From assembly GCA_023415895.1 (NCBI GenBank), contig JAEZJA010000205.1, forward strand, positions 1 to 7,142: a stretch of DNA of 7,142 nucleotides. The letters are read 5' to 3'. The position numbers were made by a program, and so were the translations under genes. Each line of letters begins with the position of its first letter. Within the stretch, counting starts at the first letter, position 1. The notes under the pieces were generated by a model. It ran no database searches, was not told the DNA's origin, and worked only from the letters and a program-made list of their open reading frames with translations. Positions 1 to 6,450 of this stretch are shown piece after piece. This DNA is from Bacillota bacterium (lineage in GTDB: Bacteria; Bacillota; Clostridia; Oscillospirales; Acutalibacteraceae).

Positions 1-2
1 GA

Positions 3-584
3 CCGCGGTTGGTCGAACCGCCTTTTGCTGCTAAGGATTTCAAGGGCGATGCTGTGCTATGCACACACAATCATCTCGATCATCTGGATATCGATGCGAT
101 ACCTCTGTTTGATCAGGCTATCCCCATCATCGCCCCACCCTCTTGCGAAAAAACGCTCAGAGAATTGGGCCGTGACCACATCCAAATTCTCCGGATTGGT
201 CAAAGCGTTGCCGTCGGCACCTTCACAATAACCGCCGTACCCGCCTTTCACACGGTTGAGGCGATGGGGATTGCGCTTGACTGGAAGGGGTATCGCCTGT
301 ATTTTACATCCGATACGCTTTACGACGAACGGTTGAATTGCATGCAAAAGTACAGACCGGATATCCTGTTTATTTGCATCAACGGAAAACTGGGAAACAT
401 GAACGTTGAGGAAGCGGTAAAAGTTACAAAAGCGATCAACCCCCGCGTTGGCGTACCCACCCATTACGGCATGTTTGAGAGCAACACGGAAGATCCGAAA
501 AAATATACGTCAGCGATAGAGAACAGCTTTGAGATGCAATTCAATACCCAATACAATCTACAGGAAATTGAGGTGATAAAATGA
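3..584 (+). CDS. UlaG-like MBL-fold metal-dependent hydrolase (5' partial)
   Basis: C-terminal part of a metallo-beta-lactamase-fold hydrolase. The reading frame is open to the left edge, so the true start and an estimated 50-60 residues are missing; the in-frame TTG at 9 is probably internal. Counting that TTG as residue 1, the HxHxDH metal signature is HNHLDH at 20-25. Further likely metal or active-site positions are H81 (FHTVEAMG), D102 (FTSDT) and H152 (PTHYGMF), with INGKLGNMN at 124-132. These blocks resemble the UlaG/Lactamase_B_2 branch, whose characterised member is the cytosolic L-ascorbate-6-phosphate lactonase UlaG. The family assignment is firm; substrate is not, since many UlaG-like proteins are uncharacterised. 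No membrane segment is visible in the part present. Its stop overlaps the start of the downstream dehydrogenase gene by 4 bp (ATGA), indicating one operon with translational coupling and a shared pathway. Confidence -1.
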   Translation, partial: PRLVEPPFAAKDFKGDAVLCTHNHLDHLDIDAIPLFDQAIPIIAPPSCEKTLRELGRDHIQILRIGQSVAVGTFTITAVPAFHTVEAMGIALDWKGYRLYFTSDTLYDERLNCMQKYRPDILFICINGKLGNMNVEEAVKVTKAINPRVGVPTHYGMFESNTEDPKKYTSAIENSFEMQFNTQYNLQEIEVIK

Positions 585-1327
585 TCGCTTCTCTCGAAGG
601 GAAACGCGCACTGGTTACGGGCTCCAGCCGGGGGATAGGCTCGGCAATAGCCGCCAGTCTTGCACAGGCCGGTGCGAGGGTTTTTCTGCACGGCTCTGGC
701 AACACTGCACAGTGCGAGAGGGTAAAAGCAGAAATTGAGGAAAAAGGTGGCGTTGTTGACGGCATTGTTTTAGCCGATCTTAGGAATCCGGAAAGCATAG
801 AAGCCATCGCACGCGAGGTGGGGGACATTGACATTCTTGTGCTGAATGCCTCGATACAATACCGCAAAAAGTGGAATGAGATCACGATCGAAGAATTTCA
901 TGACCAGATCAACTGCAATTTGCTTTCGTCTCTTCGCTTGATTCAGACATTTGTCCCTTCTATGCAGGCAAAAAGGTGGGGCCGTATCCTTACGATCGGC
1001 AGTGTTCAGGAAGCCAAGCCGCACCCGGATATGCTTGTGTATTCTGCTTCCAAAGCCGCGCAAACCAACATGGTCAAATCGCTGGCGCTGCAGTTGGCCA
1101 AAGATGGGATTACCGTTAACAACATTGCCCCGGGAGTCATCTATACCGATCGGAACAAGGAGGCATTACGTGACCCGGACTATGCGGCAGAGGTAATCGC
1201 TGCAATTCCGGCGGGCTTCTACGGTGACAAGAACGATTGCTCGGGGGCGGCGCTTCTTCTTTGCTCCGAGTCGGGTCGATACATAACCGGGCAGAGCCTT
1301 TATGTGGACGGCGGAAAAAGTTTGTAA
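581..1327 (+). CDS. SDR-family NAD(P)-dependent oxidoreductase
   Basis: A complete 248-residue classical short-chain dehydrogenase/reductase, the normal length for the family. The Rossmann cofactor motif TGSSRGIG is at residues 13-20, D66 (ADL) follows, the NNAG-equivalent LNAS is at 88-91, and a conserved Asn lies near 111-113. The catalytic Ser is S141 (TIGSVQ) and the YxxxK pair is Y154/K158 (YSASK). PG is at 184-185, and the C-terminus ITGQSLYVDGG is typical. It should oxidise an alcohol or reduce a ketone on a small molecule in the cytosol; FabG-like and sugar or polyol dehydrogenases share these motifs, so the substrate cannot be read from sequence. The residue pattern after the second strand does not settle NAD versus NADP. 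The ATG overlaps the upstream hydrolase stop and is preceded by GAGGTGA at about 5 bp. Given the neighbours, a sugar-derived substrate is the most economical guess. Confidence -1.
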   Translation: MIASLEGKRALVTGSSRGIGSAIAASLAQAGARVFLHGSGNTAQCERVKAEIEEKGGVVDGIVLADLRNPESIEAIAREVGDIDILVLNASIQYRKKWNEITIEEFHDQINCNLLSSLRLIQTFVPSMQAKRWGRILTIGSVQEAKPHPDMLVYSASKAAQTNMVKSLALQLAKDGITVNNIAPGVIYTDRNKEALRDPDYAAEVIAAIPAGFYGDKNDCSGAALLLCSESGRYITGQSLYVDGGKSL

Positions 1328-1352
1328 CAGGGAGAAAGGCGGTCAATGTTTT

Positions 1353-2708
1353 ATGTTTGAACGAAATGAAAAAGTGCTGAAAATATTCCGTGAAAATGAG
1401 GATTTTATACAGGAAAGGGTAAAGTACGGTATTGAATTGTACCGTAAGGGCTATAATACCATCCGGTTTGTCGACAAAAATGGAAAGCCCGTTACAAATG
1501 TCCGGTTCAAAATTAACCAGAAGACGCATGACTACAATTTCGGGTGCAATATCTTCATGCTCGACGAATTTGAAACGCAGGAGAAGAACGCAGCCTATCG
1601 CGACTTGTTCAGAGGAACGTTTAATTATGCGACGGCTCCGTTTTATTGGTTGGATCTTGAACCCGATAAAGGAAAACCCCGGTATGACAAGGACAGCCCC
1701 AAGGTTTACCGTCGTCCGGCACCCGATCTTGTGGTTGATTACTGTCAGGAGAATGCCATAAAGATGAAGGCTCACTGCATCGTCTATGACGCCTTTTCTC
1801 CCAAGTGGCTTCCTCGGGAGGTTCCTCTCATAAAGAAGGAATACGAAAGGCACATGGCCGAGCTCGGCAAGCGCTACGAGGATGTTATTGATGATTGGGA
1901 AATCATGAACGAATCTCTCAATTGGAATATGTACGGCTACTCCCGTCTTCAAACCACGCCGTTTTTTCGGGAGCCGGATTACGAAAGCTGGAGTTACTTC
2001 TGTGCCCGCAGAAATTTCCCCAAAAACAGGATCCTGATCAATGCGGGCCCTTGCGAAGCATGGTCGGACAGGCTGTACCGTTCCGTCTATTATTATCAGT
2101 TGGAATCACTGGCAGCCAAGGGCGTTCGTTTCGACGGCATCGGCATGCAGGCGCATATTTTTGTCGATCGTCAGCATGAGGAAGAGTATATAAACCAATA
2201 CTGCAATCCCATGAAAATGGTTGACGTTATGGATGCTTACGAAGCTTTTGGCGTGCCCATCAATATCTCTGAGCTGACCATACCTTCCTACAACGGTGGG
2301 GCGGATGACGAGGAAGTGCAGGCGGAGGAACTGAAAACTCTCTACAGCCTGTGGTTCAGCCACAAAGCGACCGATAGCATCATATACTGGAATCTTGTGG
2401 ATGGATATTCCTATGTTCCGGGCGGAGGCAAATCCTCCCTCGGCGATCCGAATGCCGGCGAAAACATTTACGGGGGCGGTCTCCTGCGCTTTGATCTCTC
2501 TCCCAAACCCGCGTTTACAATGCTGAACGATCTTATCAAAAAGGAATGGCACACCGAATTGTCGGCAGATACCGGAGCGTCAGACAAAGCGCGATTCAAA
2601 GGCTTCTATGGGAAATATGACTTGACCTATTGCGTGGACGGCGTAGAGAAGCATACCGAATTTCATCTTGACAAGCGCAGCGATCTGGAACACATCATCG
2701 TGTGTTAA
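1353..2708 (+). CDS. GH10-like glycoside hydrolase (endo-1,4-beta-xylanase-like), cytosolic
   Basis: A 451-residue protein. I chose the ATG at 1353 because an AAAGGCGG-like ribosome binding site lies about 9 bp upstream. The longer in-frame start at 1302 lies inside the dehydrogenase gene and has no comparable site. Residues about 36-70 form a small beta-rich module (IRFVDKNGKPVTNV to FGCNIF) that precedes the barrel in a recognisable GH10-like group. GH10 hallmarks are KAHCIVYD (139-146, H141), the acid/base in DWEIMNE (N186-E187), GMQAH (264-268), the nucleophile in ISELTI (E307), and YWNLVDGYSY (345-354). Both catalytic glutamates are present, so retaining beta-glycosidase activity is expected. 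A beta-rich tail (about 416-450) follows. The N-terminus is hydrophilic with no signal peptide, unlike secreted xylanases, so it probably acts on imported oligosaccharides. Xylan-type substrates are the family default; the true substrate is uncertain. It lies 25 bp after the dehydrogenase stop, in the same operon. Confidence -1.
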   Translation: MFERNEKVLKIFRENEDFIQERVKYGIELYRKGYNTIRFVDKNGKPVTNVRFKINQKTHDYNFGCNIFMLDEFETQEKNAAYRDLFRGTFNYATAPFYWLDLEPDKGKPRYDKDSPKVYRRPAPDLVVDYCQENAIKMKAHCIVYDAFSPKWLPREVPLIKKEYERHMAELGKRYEDVIDDWEIMNESLNWNMYGYSRLQTTPFFREPDYESWSYFCARRNFPKNRILINAGPCEAWSDRLYRSVYYYQLESLAAKGVRFDGIGMQAHIFVDRQHEEEYINQYCNPMKMVDVMDAYEAFGVPINISELTIPSYNGGADDEEVQAEELKTLYSLWFSHKATDSIIYWNLVDGYSYVPGGGKSSLGDPNAGENIYGGGLLRFDLSPKPAFTMLNDLIKKEWHTELSADTGASDKARFKGFYGKYDLTYCVDGVEKHTEFHLDKRSDLEHIIVC

Positions 2709-2798
2709 GGACATCGTGCGCCATTTATCGTTGAGACCTTTCTTGGATATGAGCCATCCTTGCCGGTTGTAAAGCCGGTCAACAGCCTTATAAAATTG

Positions 2799-2852
2799 CC
2801 CGACCTCCAAGCGAAATCCGGTGTGCATGTCGGATTGCGTTTGGAGGTCGGG
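2799..2852. terminator. Long inverted repeat between convergent operons, probable bidirectional terminator
   Basis: Arms 2799-2820 and 2831-2852 are complementary over 22 bp, with one G-U wobble and one A/G mismatch, around a 10-nt loop (gtgtgcatgt). The stem base is GC-rich (CCCGACCTCC/GGAGGTCGGG). It lies in the 263-bp gap between the GH10-like gene (+) and the cupin gene (-), which converge. Read on the - strand, the stem is followed by CAATTTTAT, a modest U-tract. On the + strand the following bases are not T-rich. Termination of the lsrR-lsrK-cupin transcript is therefore the better supported role. The stem is longer than most intrinsic terminators. Nothing else in 2709-2971 looks like a gene. 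Confidence -1.
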
Positions 2853-2971
2853 TTCTATGATGGCAACTTGATTTTGGCGTTTGGTGGAGATTGCACGTGT
2901 TTCTCGCCCTTTCATCCAAGGATGCGGGACGGCTTCTGATAATGATGTTGGCGGCTCGGAGATGGATTCTG

Positions 2972-3322
2972 TTATATTGCAGGCTTGTCAACCACTACCT
3001 TATCCACTTCCCTATAGGGGCCTAAAGCGAATGTGCATACAACGGGAACGTCGTATGCATTTTTAAGATAGTGAACTTCGCTTGGCTCAACGTGGATGAA
3101 TTGCCCGGGCAATAGGGTGTGGCATACACCGTCGACATACACGTCAACAGAGCCTTCCAGGCAGTAGAAGTTTTCTTCCATCACATCGTGGTAATGCGCA
3201 TCAAAATCTTCACCGGGTTTTAAACGCACAATGCCAAAGTTAAGACGCGGCCCTCGCATTAAATATTTGGGCCCGCTATCCCCAAATCGATAGTCAAAAT
3301 CTTTTTCATCAACAACAAACAT
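2972..3322 (-). CDS. Small single-domain cupin protein, downstream of lsrK
   Basis: A complete 116-residue protein that is essentially one cupin beta-barrel. Cupin motif 1 spans PGEDFDAHYHDVMEENFYCLEG (residues 36-57) with metal ligands H43, H45 and E49 or E50. Motif 2 runs through LPGQFIHVEPSEVHYLKN (71-88) with H84 as the fourth ligand. It should therefore bind a divalent metal and act as a small-molecule isomerase, epimerase, dioxygenase or binding protein in the cytosol; there is no signal peptide. A strong AAAGGAG site lies 7 bp before the ATG. It is the third gene after lsrR and lsrK, with a 67-bp gap that contains no terminator, so cotranscription is likely. The classical enterobacterial lsr genes (lsrACDBFG, lsrRK) include no cupin. 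A role in handling phospho-AI-2, replacing or assisting LsrG, is inference from position only. Confidence -1.
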   Translation of the reverse strand: MFVVDEKDFDYRFGDSGPKYLMRGPRLNFGIVRLKPGEDFDAHYHDVMEENFYCLEGSVDVYVDGVCHTLLPGQFIHVEPSEVHYLKNAYDVPVVCTFALGPYREVDKVVVDKPAI

Positions 3323-3389
3323 AGGAATTCTCCTTTCTCATTTCTTAAGCATAGACGTATGTAGGCTTGTGATGGGCTATGGTTATTTA

Positions 3390-4973
3390 CTATAGACCGG
3401 GGGCAGCCCACATGGGGGTGGTGAGTTTTTGCTCCACTAAGTTCAGCTGTTGAGCATAGACTTGCCGCCATTGTTGATAACAGTTTTCATAAACAGCTTT
3501 GTTGGCTGGATTGGGACTGTATTCATGCTCAATTTTGACCATACGGGCGGCTGCGGCCGAAGCGTTATCGTATATGCCAATGCCGACGCCGGCCAAAATG
3601 GCAGCACCTAAAGCTGTGGCTTCTTTCACCTTTGGAACACGAACGGGCAAGCCAAGGACGTCAGCCAATATCTGACACCAGAGCGGGCTCTTGGAAGCCC
3701 CGGATGCAAAGATAATTTCGGAGGGCTTGTTTCCGGTGACATCCTTGACAAGCTCCATGTTTCCTTTCGTTACGAGGCAGCTGTTTTCCATGATTGCGCG
3801 ATAGAATGTGAAACGGTTGAATTTTTGAGGATCGAGTGAAAAATTTGTGAATGTAGGTGCCGCGTGCTCCCAGTGAATGTAATTCATAACATCCGAGAAC
3901 ATACACAGCATGCCATAACATCCCGCAGGTATTTGTTCGGCCTCCTTATCCATGATGAAATAAGGATCTTTGCCGGTTTCTTCGCTCTTAAGCTTCTCCA
4001 GCTGACAAAATGCATCGCGATACCAACGCATAACCAACCCCGGGTAAAAGGCAAGGGCTTCGTATTGCCATAGTCCGGGTATGGCGTGGCAATTCACCCG
4101 AACGCGGCAGTGTTCATCGGTTTTGGGTTCGTTGGTATTGAATTCGTATTGCCAAAAGCTGCCCCCGAAAACCGCGGCCTGATTGGGCGATGTAACCCCG
4201 ATCCCAATACAGCCCAGCTGGGCATCACCACCACCGGTGACAATCGGCGTTCCTTGTGCGAGACCGGTCTCGGAAGCGCCTGTAGAGCTGACCTTGGCTA
4301 CCAGCGTACCGCTCTCGGCAACGGCAGGGAAAATGGTGTCTTTTAAGCCGCATTTTTGGGCGATAGTAGAATCCCATGTGCGCTTTTTCAAATCAAAAAT
4401 ACCTGTGGTACAGCCGTTGCTCGGTTCAGAAACCAGAACGCCGGACAGCTTGTAGATTAACCAATCATTGAACATGGAGACGTACGCGGTTTTCTCATAT
4501 ACATCGGGCATTTTGTTTTTGACCCACAGAATGCGGGGGAGAGCGCCCAGCGCAAATGTTTGACCGGATTGCTGGTAGATCTCTTTTTCTAATACAGCGG
4601 AGCGCTGTATCAGCTCCGCGACTTCATCGTTCGCTCGTGCGTCAACGTTGGCACAGGCCCAGATTTCTTCTTTGTTTTCATCATAGAGGACGATGCCTTC
4701 CCGCATGCAGGTTGTCGCGATGGCGGCAATGTCATCCGAGCGAATGCCAGCTTGCTTGATGGCTCCTTTGATACAGGAACATGCCAATTCCCAGTTGTAA
4801 TTCCAGTCGAAATCCATGGAACCTTTAAAACGAGGATCTTCGGAATGCGTCCATTCCCTTTGGGAGCAACTCAGCTGATTGCCATCGAGATCAAAAAGAA
4901 CCGCTCTGACACTGCCGGTACCGGCATCAATCGCCAATAAGGCTTGACCTTGGTTTTGCCCTGCATCGTCCAT
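3390..4973 (-). CDS. lsrK: Autoinducer-2 kinase LsrK (FGGY family)
   Basis: A 527-residue FGGY-family kinase, close in length to enterobacterial LsrK. The match to E. coli LsrK as I recall it runs end to end: LAIDAGTGSVRAVLFDLDGNQ at 13-33, MREGIVLY at 90-97, IWACANVDARA at 104-114, GGGDAQLGC at 247-255, VMRWYRDAFC at 314-323, LWCQILADVLGLPV at 431-444, EATALGAAILAGVG at 451-464, and a C-terminal LTTPMWAAPGL. The phosphate-binding loop is DAGTG (16-20), and the likely catalytic base is D250. LsrK phosphorylates imported AI-2 (the open DPD form) in the cytosol with ATP, trapping it and producing the LsrR ligand. AAGGAGG lies 7 bp before the ATG, and the gene starts 25 bp after lsrR stops. FGGY families are easily confused (xylulokinase, glycerol kinase), but the LsrK-specific blocks plus lsrR and lsrA next door make this call strong. 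Confidence -1.
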   Translation of the reverse strand: MDDAGQNQGQALLAIDAGTGSVRAVLFDLDGNQLSCSQREWTHSEDPRFKGSMDFDWNYNWELACSCIKGAIKQAGIRSDDIAAIATTCMREGIVLYDENKEEIWACANVDARANDEVAELIQRSAVLEKEIYQQSGQTFALGALPRILWVKNKMPDVYEKTAYVSMFNDWLIYKLSGVLVSEPSNGCTTGIFDLKKRTWDSTIAQKCGLKDTIFPAVAESGTLVAKVSSTGASETGLAQGTPIVTGGGDAQLGCIGIGVTSPNQAAVFGGSFWQYEFNTNEPKTDEHCRVRVNCHAIPGLWQYEALAFYPGLVMRWYRDAFCQLEKLKSEETGKDPYFIMDKEAEQIPAGCYGMLCMFSDVMNYIHWEHAAPTFTNFSLDPQKFNRFTFYRAIMENSCLVTKGNMELVKDVTGNKPSEIIFASGASKSPLWCQILADVLGLPVRVPKVKEATALGAAILAGVGIGIYDNASAAAARMVKIEHEYSPNPANKAVYENCYQQWRQVYAQQLNLVEQKLTTPMWAAPGL

Positions 4974-4998
4974 GAAGATTCCTCCTTAAAATTATCGC

Positions 4999-5910
4999 TT
5001 AATCGCTTATATTGACTAAAGCTTCGGCTGTATCTTCATCCGTTATTAAAATATTGATAACGCCGCTTTTTAATGCGGCATGAAGGGCGTAACGCTTCTC
5101 CCATCCCCCGGCCACACCGATGACGTTTTGAAATTCTTTCAGTTTTTCCAACGGCGTACTGATCAATCGCTCGTGAATGGATGCGTTTACTTGTTCGCCC
5201 TCTTTACTAATGAAATGACCGAGAATGTCTCCGACGGCCCCGCTCATTTCGAGCATTTTCAAATCGTTGTTGGTCAGTTTCCCTTCCCGGACAACCGTTG
5301 CCGACTCCGACATGCCTCCAACACCGACAACCGTCATGCTTGCCAGCGAATTCATCTGGTAAATCTCTTTGACCGATGGTTCGTTTGCAATGGCTCGAGC
5401 CATTTCGCCGGTCGAAGCAATAAAAGGGGCGGGCATGATATAAAAGTTGGAATTCCGAACGCTGGGATCGACAACGGAGATATAATGACTGACCCCGCCT
5501 GTCAGGCTGACGAGGGAAATTTCGGAGTCGCTGCTGAAAACGAGGTTTTTTAATGTCCGTGAAATGGTGTCGCCGTAACCGATATTAATAAAGCTATGGT
5601 TTTGCGCACGCTCGCTGATATACAAAGCGGCCGCACGAGCAACGGATTCATTGATGTTATCGGATTGCGACGGAACCATATAAGCATCTTTTAGCTGATA
5701 CTTTTCCATGATTTGATTTTCGAGTTCCATATGATGCGTGCAGTCCGGGCGTATTTGAAATTGTACAATCTTTTTTTCCCTGGCTTTATCCAATAGCTTG
5801 AGTACGCGGTTGCGCGAAATGCCCAGAGTGTCCGAAATCGCTTGTTGCGTCATCCCTTCGATATAATAAAACCATGAAATTTTAATCATCAAATTTTCTT
5901 CGTAATCCAT
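4999..5910 (-). CDS. lsrR: LsrR, SorC-family transcriptional repressor of the AI-2 regulon
   Basis: A 303-residue SorC/DeoR-type regulator. The N-terminal helix-turn-helix is at about residues 18-45 (EGMTQQAISDTLGISRNRVLKLL), preceded by ISWFYY (11-16), also seen in E. coli LsrR. The C-terminal sugar-phosphate-binding domain (about 60-303) carries SLTGGV (135-140), a PAPF block (160-163), GAVGDILGHF (224-233), VAGG (266-269) and TDEDTAEAL (290-298). LsrR represses lsr promoters as an oligomer and is released by phospho-AI-2. I start it at 5910 because AAAAGGAG sits 9 bp upstream; an in-frame ATG at 5937 would add nine residues but has no ribosome binding site. It heads the lsrR-lsrK-cupin operon. 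A consensus promoter about 225 bp upstream has a perfect dyad just past its start site, which suggests autoregulation. Confidence -1.
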   Translation of the reverse strand: MDYEENLMIKISWFYYIEGMTQQAISDTLGISRNRVLKLLDKAREKKIVQFQIRPDCTHHMELENQIMEKYQLKDAYMVPSQSDNINESVARAAALYISERAQNHSFINIGYGDTISRTLKNLVFSSDSEISLVSLTGGVSHYISVVDPSVRNSNFYIMPAPFIASTGEMARAIANEPSVKEIYQMNSLASMTVVGVGGMSESATVVREGKLTNNDLKMLEMSGAVGDILGHFISKEGEQVNASIHERLISTPLEKLKEFQNVIGVAGGWEKRYALHAALKSGVINILITDEDTAEALVNISD

Positions 5911-5919
5911 ACAGCGTTT

Positions 5920-5927
5920 CTCCTTTT
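5920..5927 (-). promoter_or_regulatory. Ribosome binding site fixing the lsrR start
   Basis: AAAAGGAG on the - strand, 9 bp before the ATG at 5910. The alternative in-frame ATG at 5937 is preceded by a sequence with no Shine-Dalgarno match, so this site decides in favour of the shorter 303-residue LsrR. Confidence -1.
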
Positions 5928-6094
5928 GTATTACCATGCGGTCTATCCGCGGATTTGCAGATTGTCATTGTATTGAGCCAAGATCAAGCCTCCTTAATGA
6001 TCGCAGAGCAAGCGCAGACGGGGACGCGGCATTCGTACACAGCAGCAGACACCCATTGCCATTTCGCCCATCCATATGCCGGTTAAGGAGTGTG

Positions 6095-6119
6095 CAAATG
6101 TTTAACAAGCAAACATTTG
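6095..6119. promoter_or_regulatory. Perfect dyad, candidate LsrR operator at the lsrR promoter
   Basis: CAAATGTTT (6095-6103) and AAACATTTG (6111-6119) form a perfect 9-bp inverted repeat with a 7-bp spacer. Relative to the predicted lsrR start site near 6128 it covers about +10 to +34, where a bound repressor would block initiation or early elongation. A related dyad with the same spacing lies at the same relative place after the lsrA promoter, which supports a shared regulator, most simply LsrR. Binding itself is inferred. Confidence -1.
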
Positions 6120-6134
6120 TAAAGCTATGTGCTT

Positions 6135-6163
6135 ATTATAGCAGTATATGGAATCCGTGTCAA
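6135..6163 (-). promoter_or_regulatory. lsrR promoter, perfect sigma-70/sigma-A consensus
   Basis: On the - strand, TTGACA (6163-6158) and TATAAT (6140-6135) are separated by exactly 17 bp, a full consensus match. The predicted start site is near 6128, giving an lsrR leader of about 217 nt. Such a strong promoter for a repressor gene fits tight autoregulation by the dyad immediately downstream. Confidence -1.
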
Positions 6164-6358
6164 CTGGTTTTGCAGAGCGCTGCCATCCTTATTAATATGA
6201 CGGAAAATAAGCAAATAGTGCTGCATAATAAGGCATAACCAGCACATTCTGTCTGAAATAAGCGCAAAACGAAGTAAATATATCCAAATACGTTTTTGTT
6301 AAGTTTATAAAAATTGGGTAATACCATATTGTAGAAATGAAAATAGTTAGTAGAGTAG

Positions 6359-6387
6359 TTGACAACAAATTGAAAATATGTTATAGT
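6359..6387 (+). promoter_or_regulatory. lsrA promoter, near-perfect consensus with extended -10
   Basis: TTGACA (6359-6364), a 17-bp spacer and TATAGT (6382-6387), with TG one base upstream of the -10 (6379-6380) making an extended -10 element. The predicted start site is near 6394, giving a leader of about 57 nt before the lsrA ATG. The region upstream of the -35 is A/T-rich. This should drive the transporter operon that begins with lsrA. Confidence -1.
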
Positions 6388-6399
6388 CATTGCAACAAA

Positions 6400-6424
6400 T
6401 AAATGTTTAGCACAACAACAATTG
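6400..6424. promoter_or_regulatory. Degenerate dyad, candidate LsrR operator at the lsrA promoter
   Basis: TAAATGTTT (6400-6408), a 7-bp spacer and CAACAATTG (6416-6424). The arms match those of the perfect dyad at 6095-6119 at 15 of 18 positions with identical spacing. It covers about +7 to +31 relative to the predicted lsrA start site, mirroring the lsrR arrangement. The half-site also recurs as AATTGTTTAG at 6420-6429, 19 bp after AAATGTTTAG (6401-6410), so a direct-repeat reading is possible. Regulator assignment to LsrR is inference. Confidence -1.
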
Positions 6425-6450
6425 TTTAGATCGGATGGGAGGACTATGGG

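Larger units (their letters stand above)
5911..6450. other. lsrR-lsrA divergent intergenic region
   Basis: This 540-bp control region separates the two arms of the lsr locus. From left to right it holds the lsrR ribosome binding site, a leader for lsrR of about 217 nt (up to 6128), a perfect dyad (6095-6119), the lsrR promoter (6135-6163), an AT-rich stretch (about 6185-6358) with no gene I can support, the lsrA promoter (6359-6387), a second dyad (6400-6424) and the lsrA ribosome binding site GGGAGG (6437-6442). The AT-rich stretch directly upstream of the lsrA -35 could act as an UP element. A weak 6-bp inverted repeat (GTGCTG 6218-6223, CAGCAC 6240-6245) is also present and may be chance. 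Confidence -1.

Noticed and set aside
1302..1352. Upstream start for the GH10-like gene at ATG 1302
   Set aside because: It overlaps the conserved C-terminus of the dehydrogenase (YVDGGKSL), and a ribosome binding site is present before ATG 1353 instead.
1137..1952. 271-codon frame on the - strand
   Set aside because: It lies antisense to the dehydrogenase and GH10-like genes, both of which have full family motifs, and its own translation shows no domain.
2580..2915. 111-codon - strand frame across the GH10-like 3' end and the hairpin
   Set aside because: No recognisable motif, no good ribosome binding site, and it overlaps a well-supported gene end; the arms of the inverted repeat make up much of it.
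2709..2939. Frame of 76 codons open directly after the GH10-like stop codon and in the same frame
   Set aside because: The protein before the stop already ends in a beta-rich tail typical of these GH10-like proteins, the extension has no recognisable domain, and it runs through the hairpin. A chance open stretch is more likely than a readthrough product or nonsense mutation.
3390..4973. Annotation as xylulokinase or glycerol kinase
   Set aside because: A GH10-like neighbour makes xylulokinase tempting, but the LsrK-specific blocks across the full length and adjacency to lsrR and lsrA point to AI-2 kinase.
4999..5937. Longer LsrR starting at ATG 5937
   Set aside because: No Shine-Dalgarno sequence before 5937, whereas AAAAGGAG is correctly placed before the in-frame ATG at 5910.
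6098..6238. Small + strand frame starting ATG 6098 (MFNKQTFVKLCAYY...) with AAGGAG 7 bp upstream
   Set aside because: It starts inside the perfect dyad and runs antisense across the lsrR promoter; no + strand promoter is visible before it. The ribosome binding site match is probably chance.
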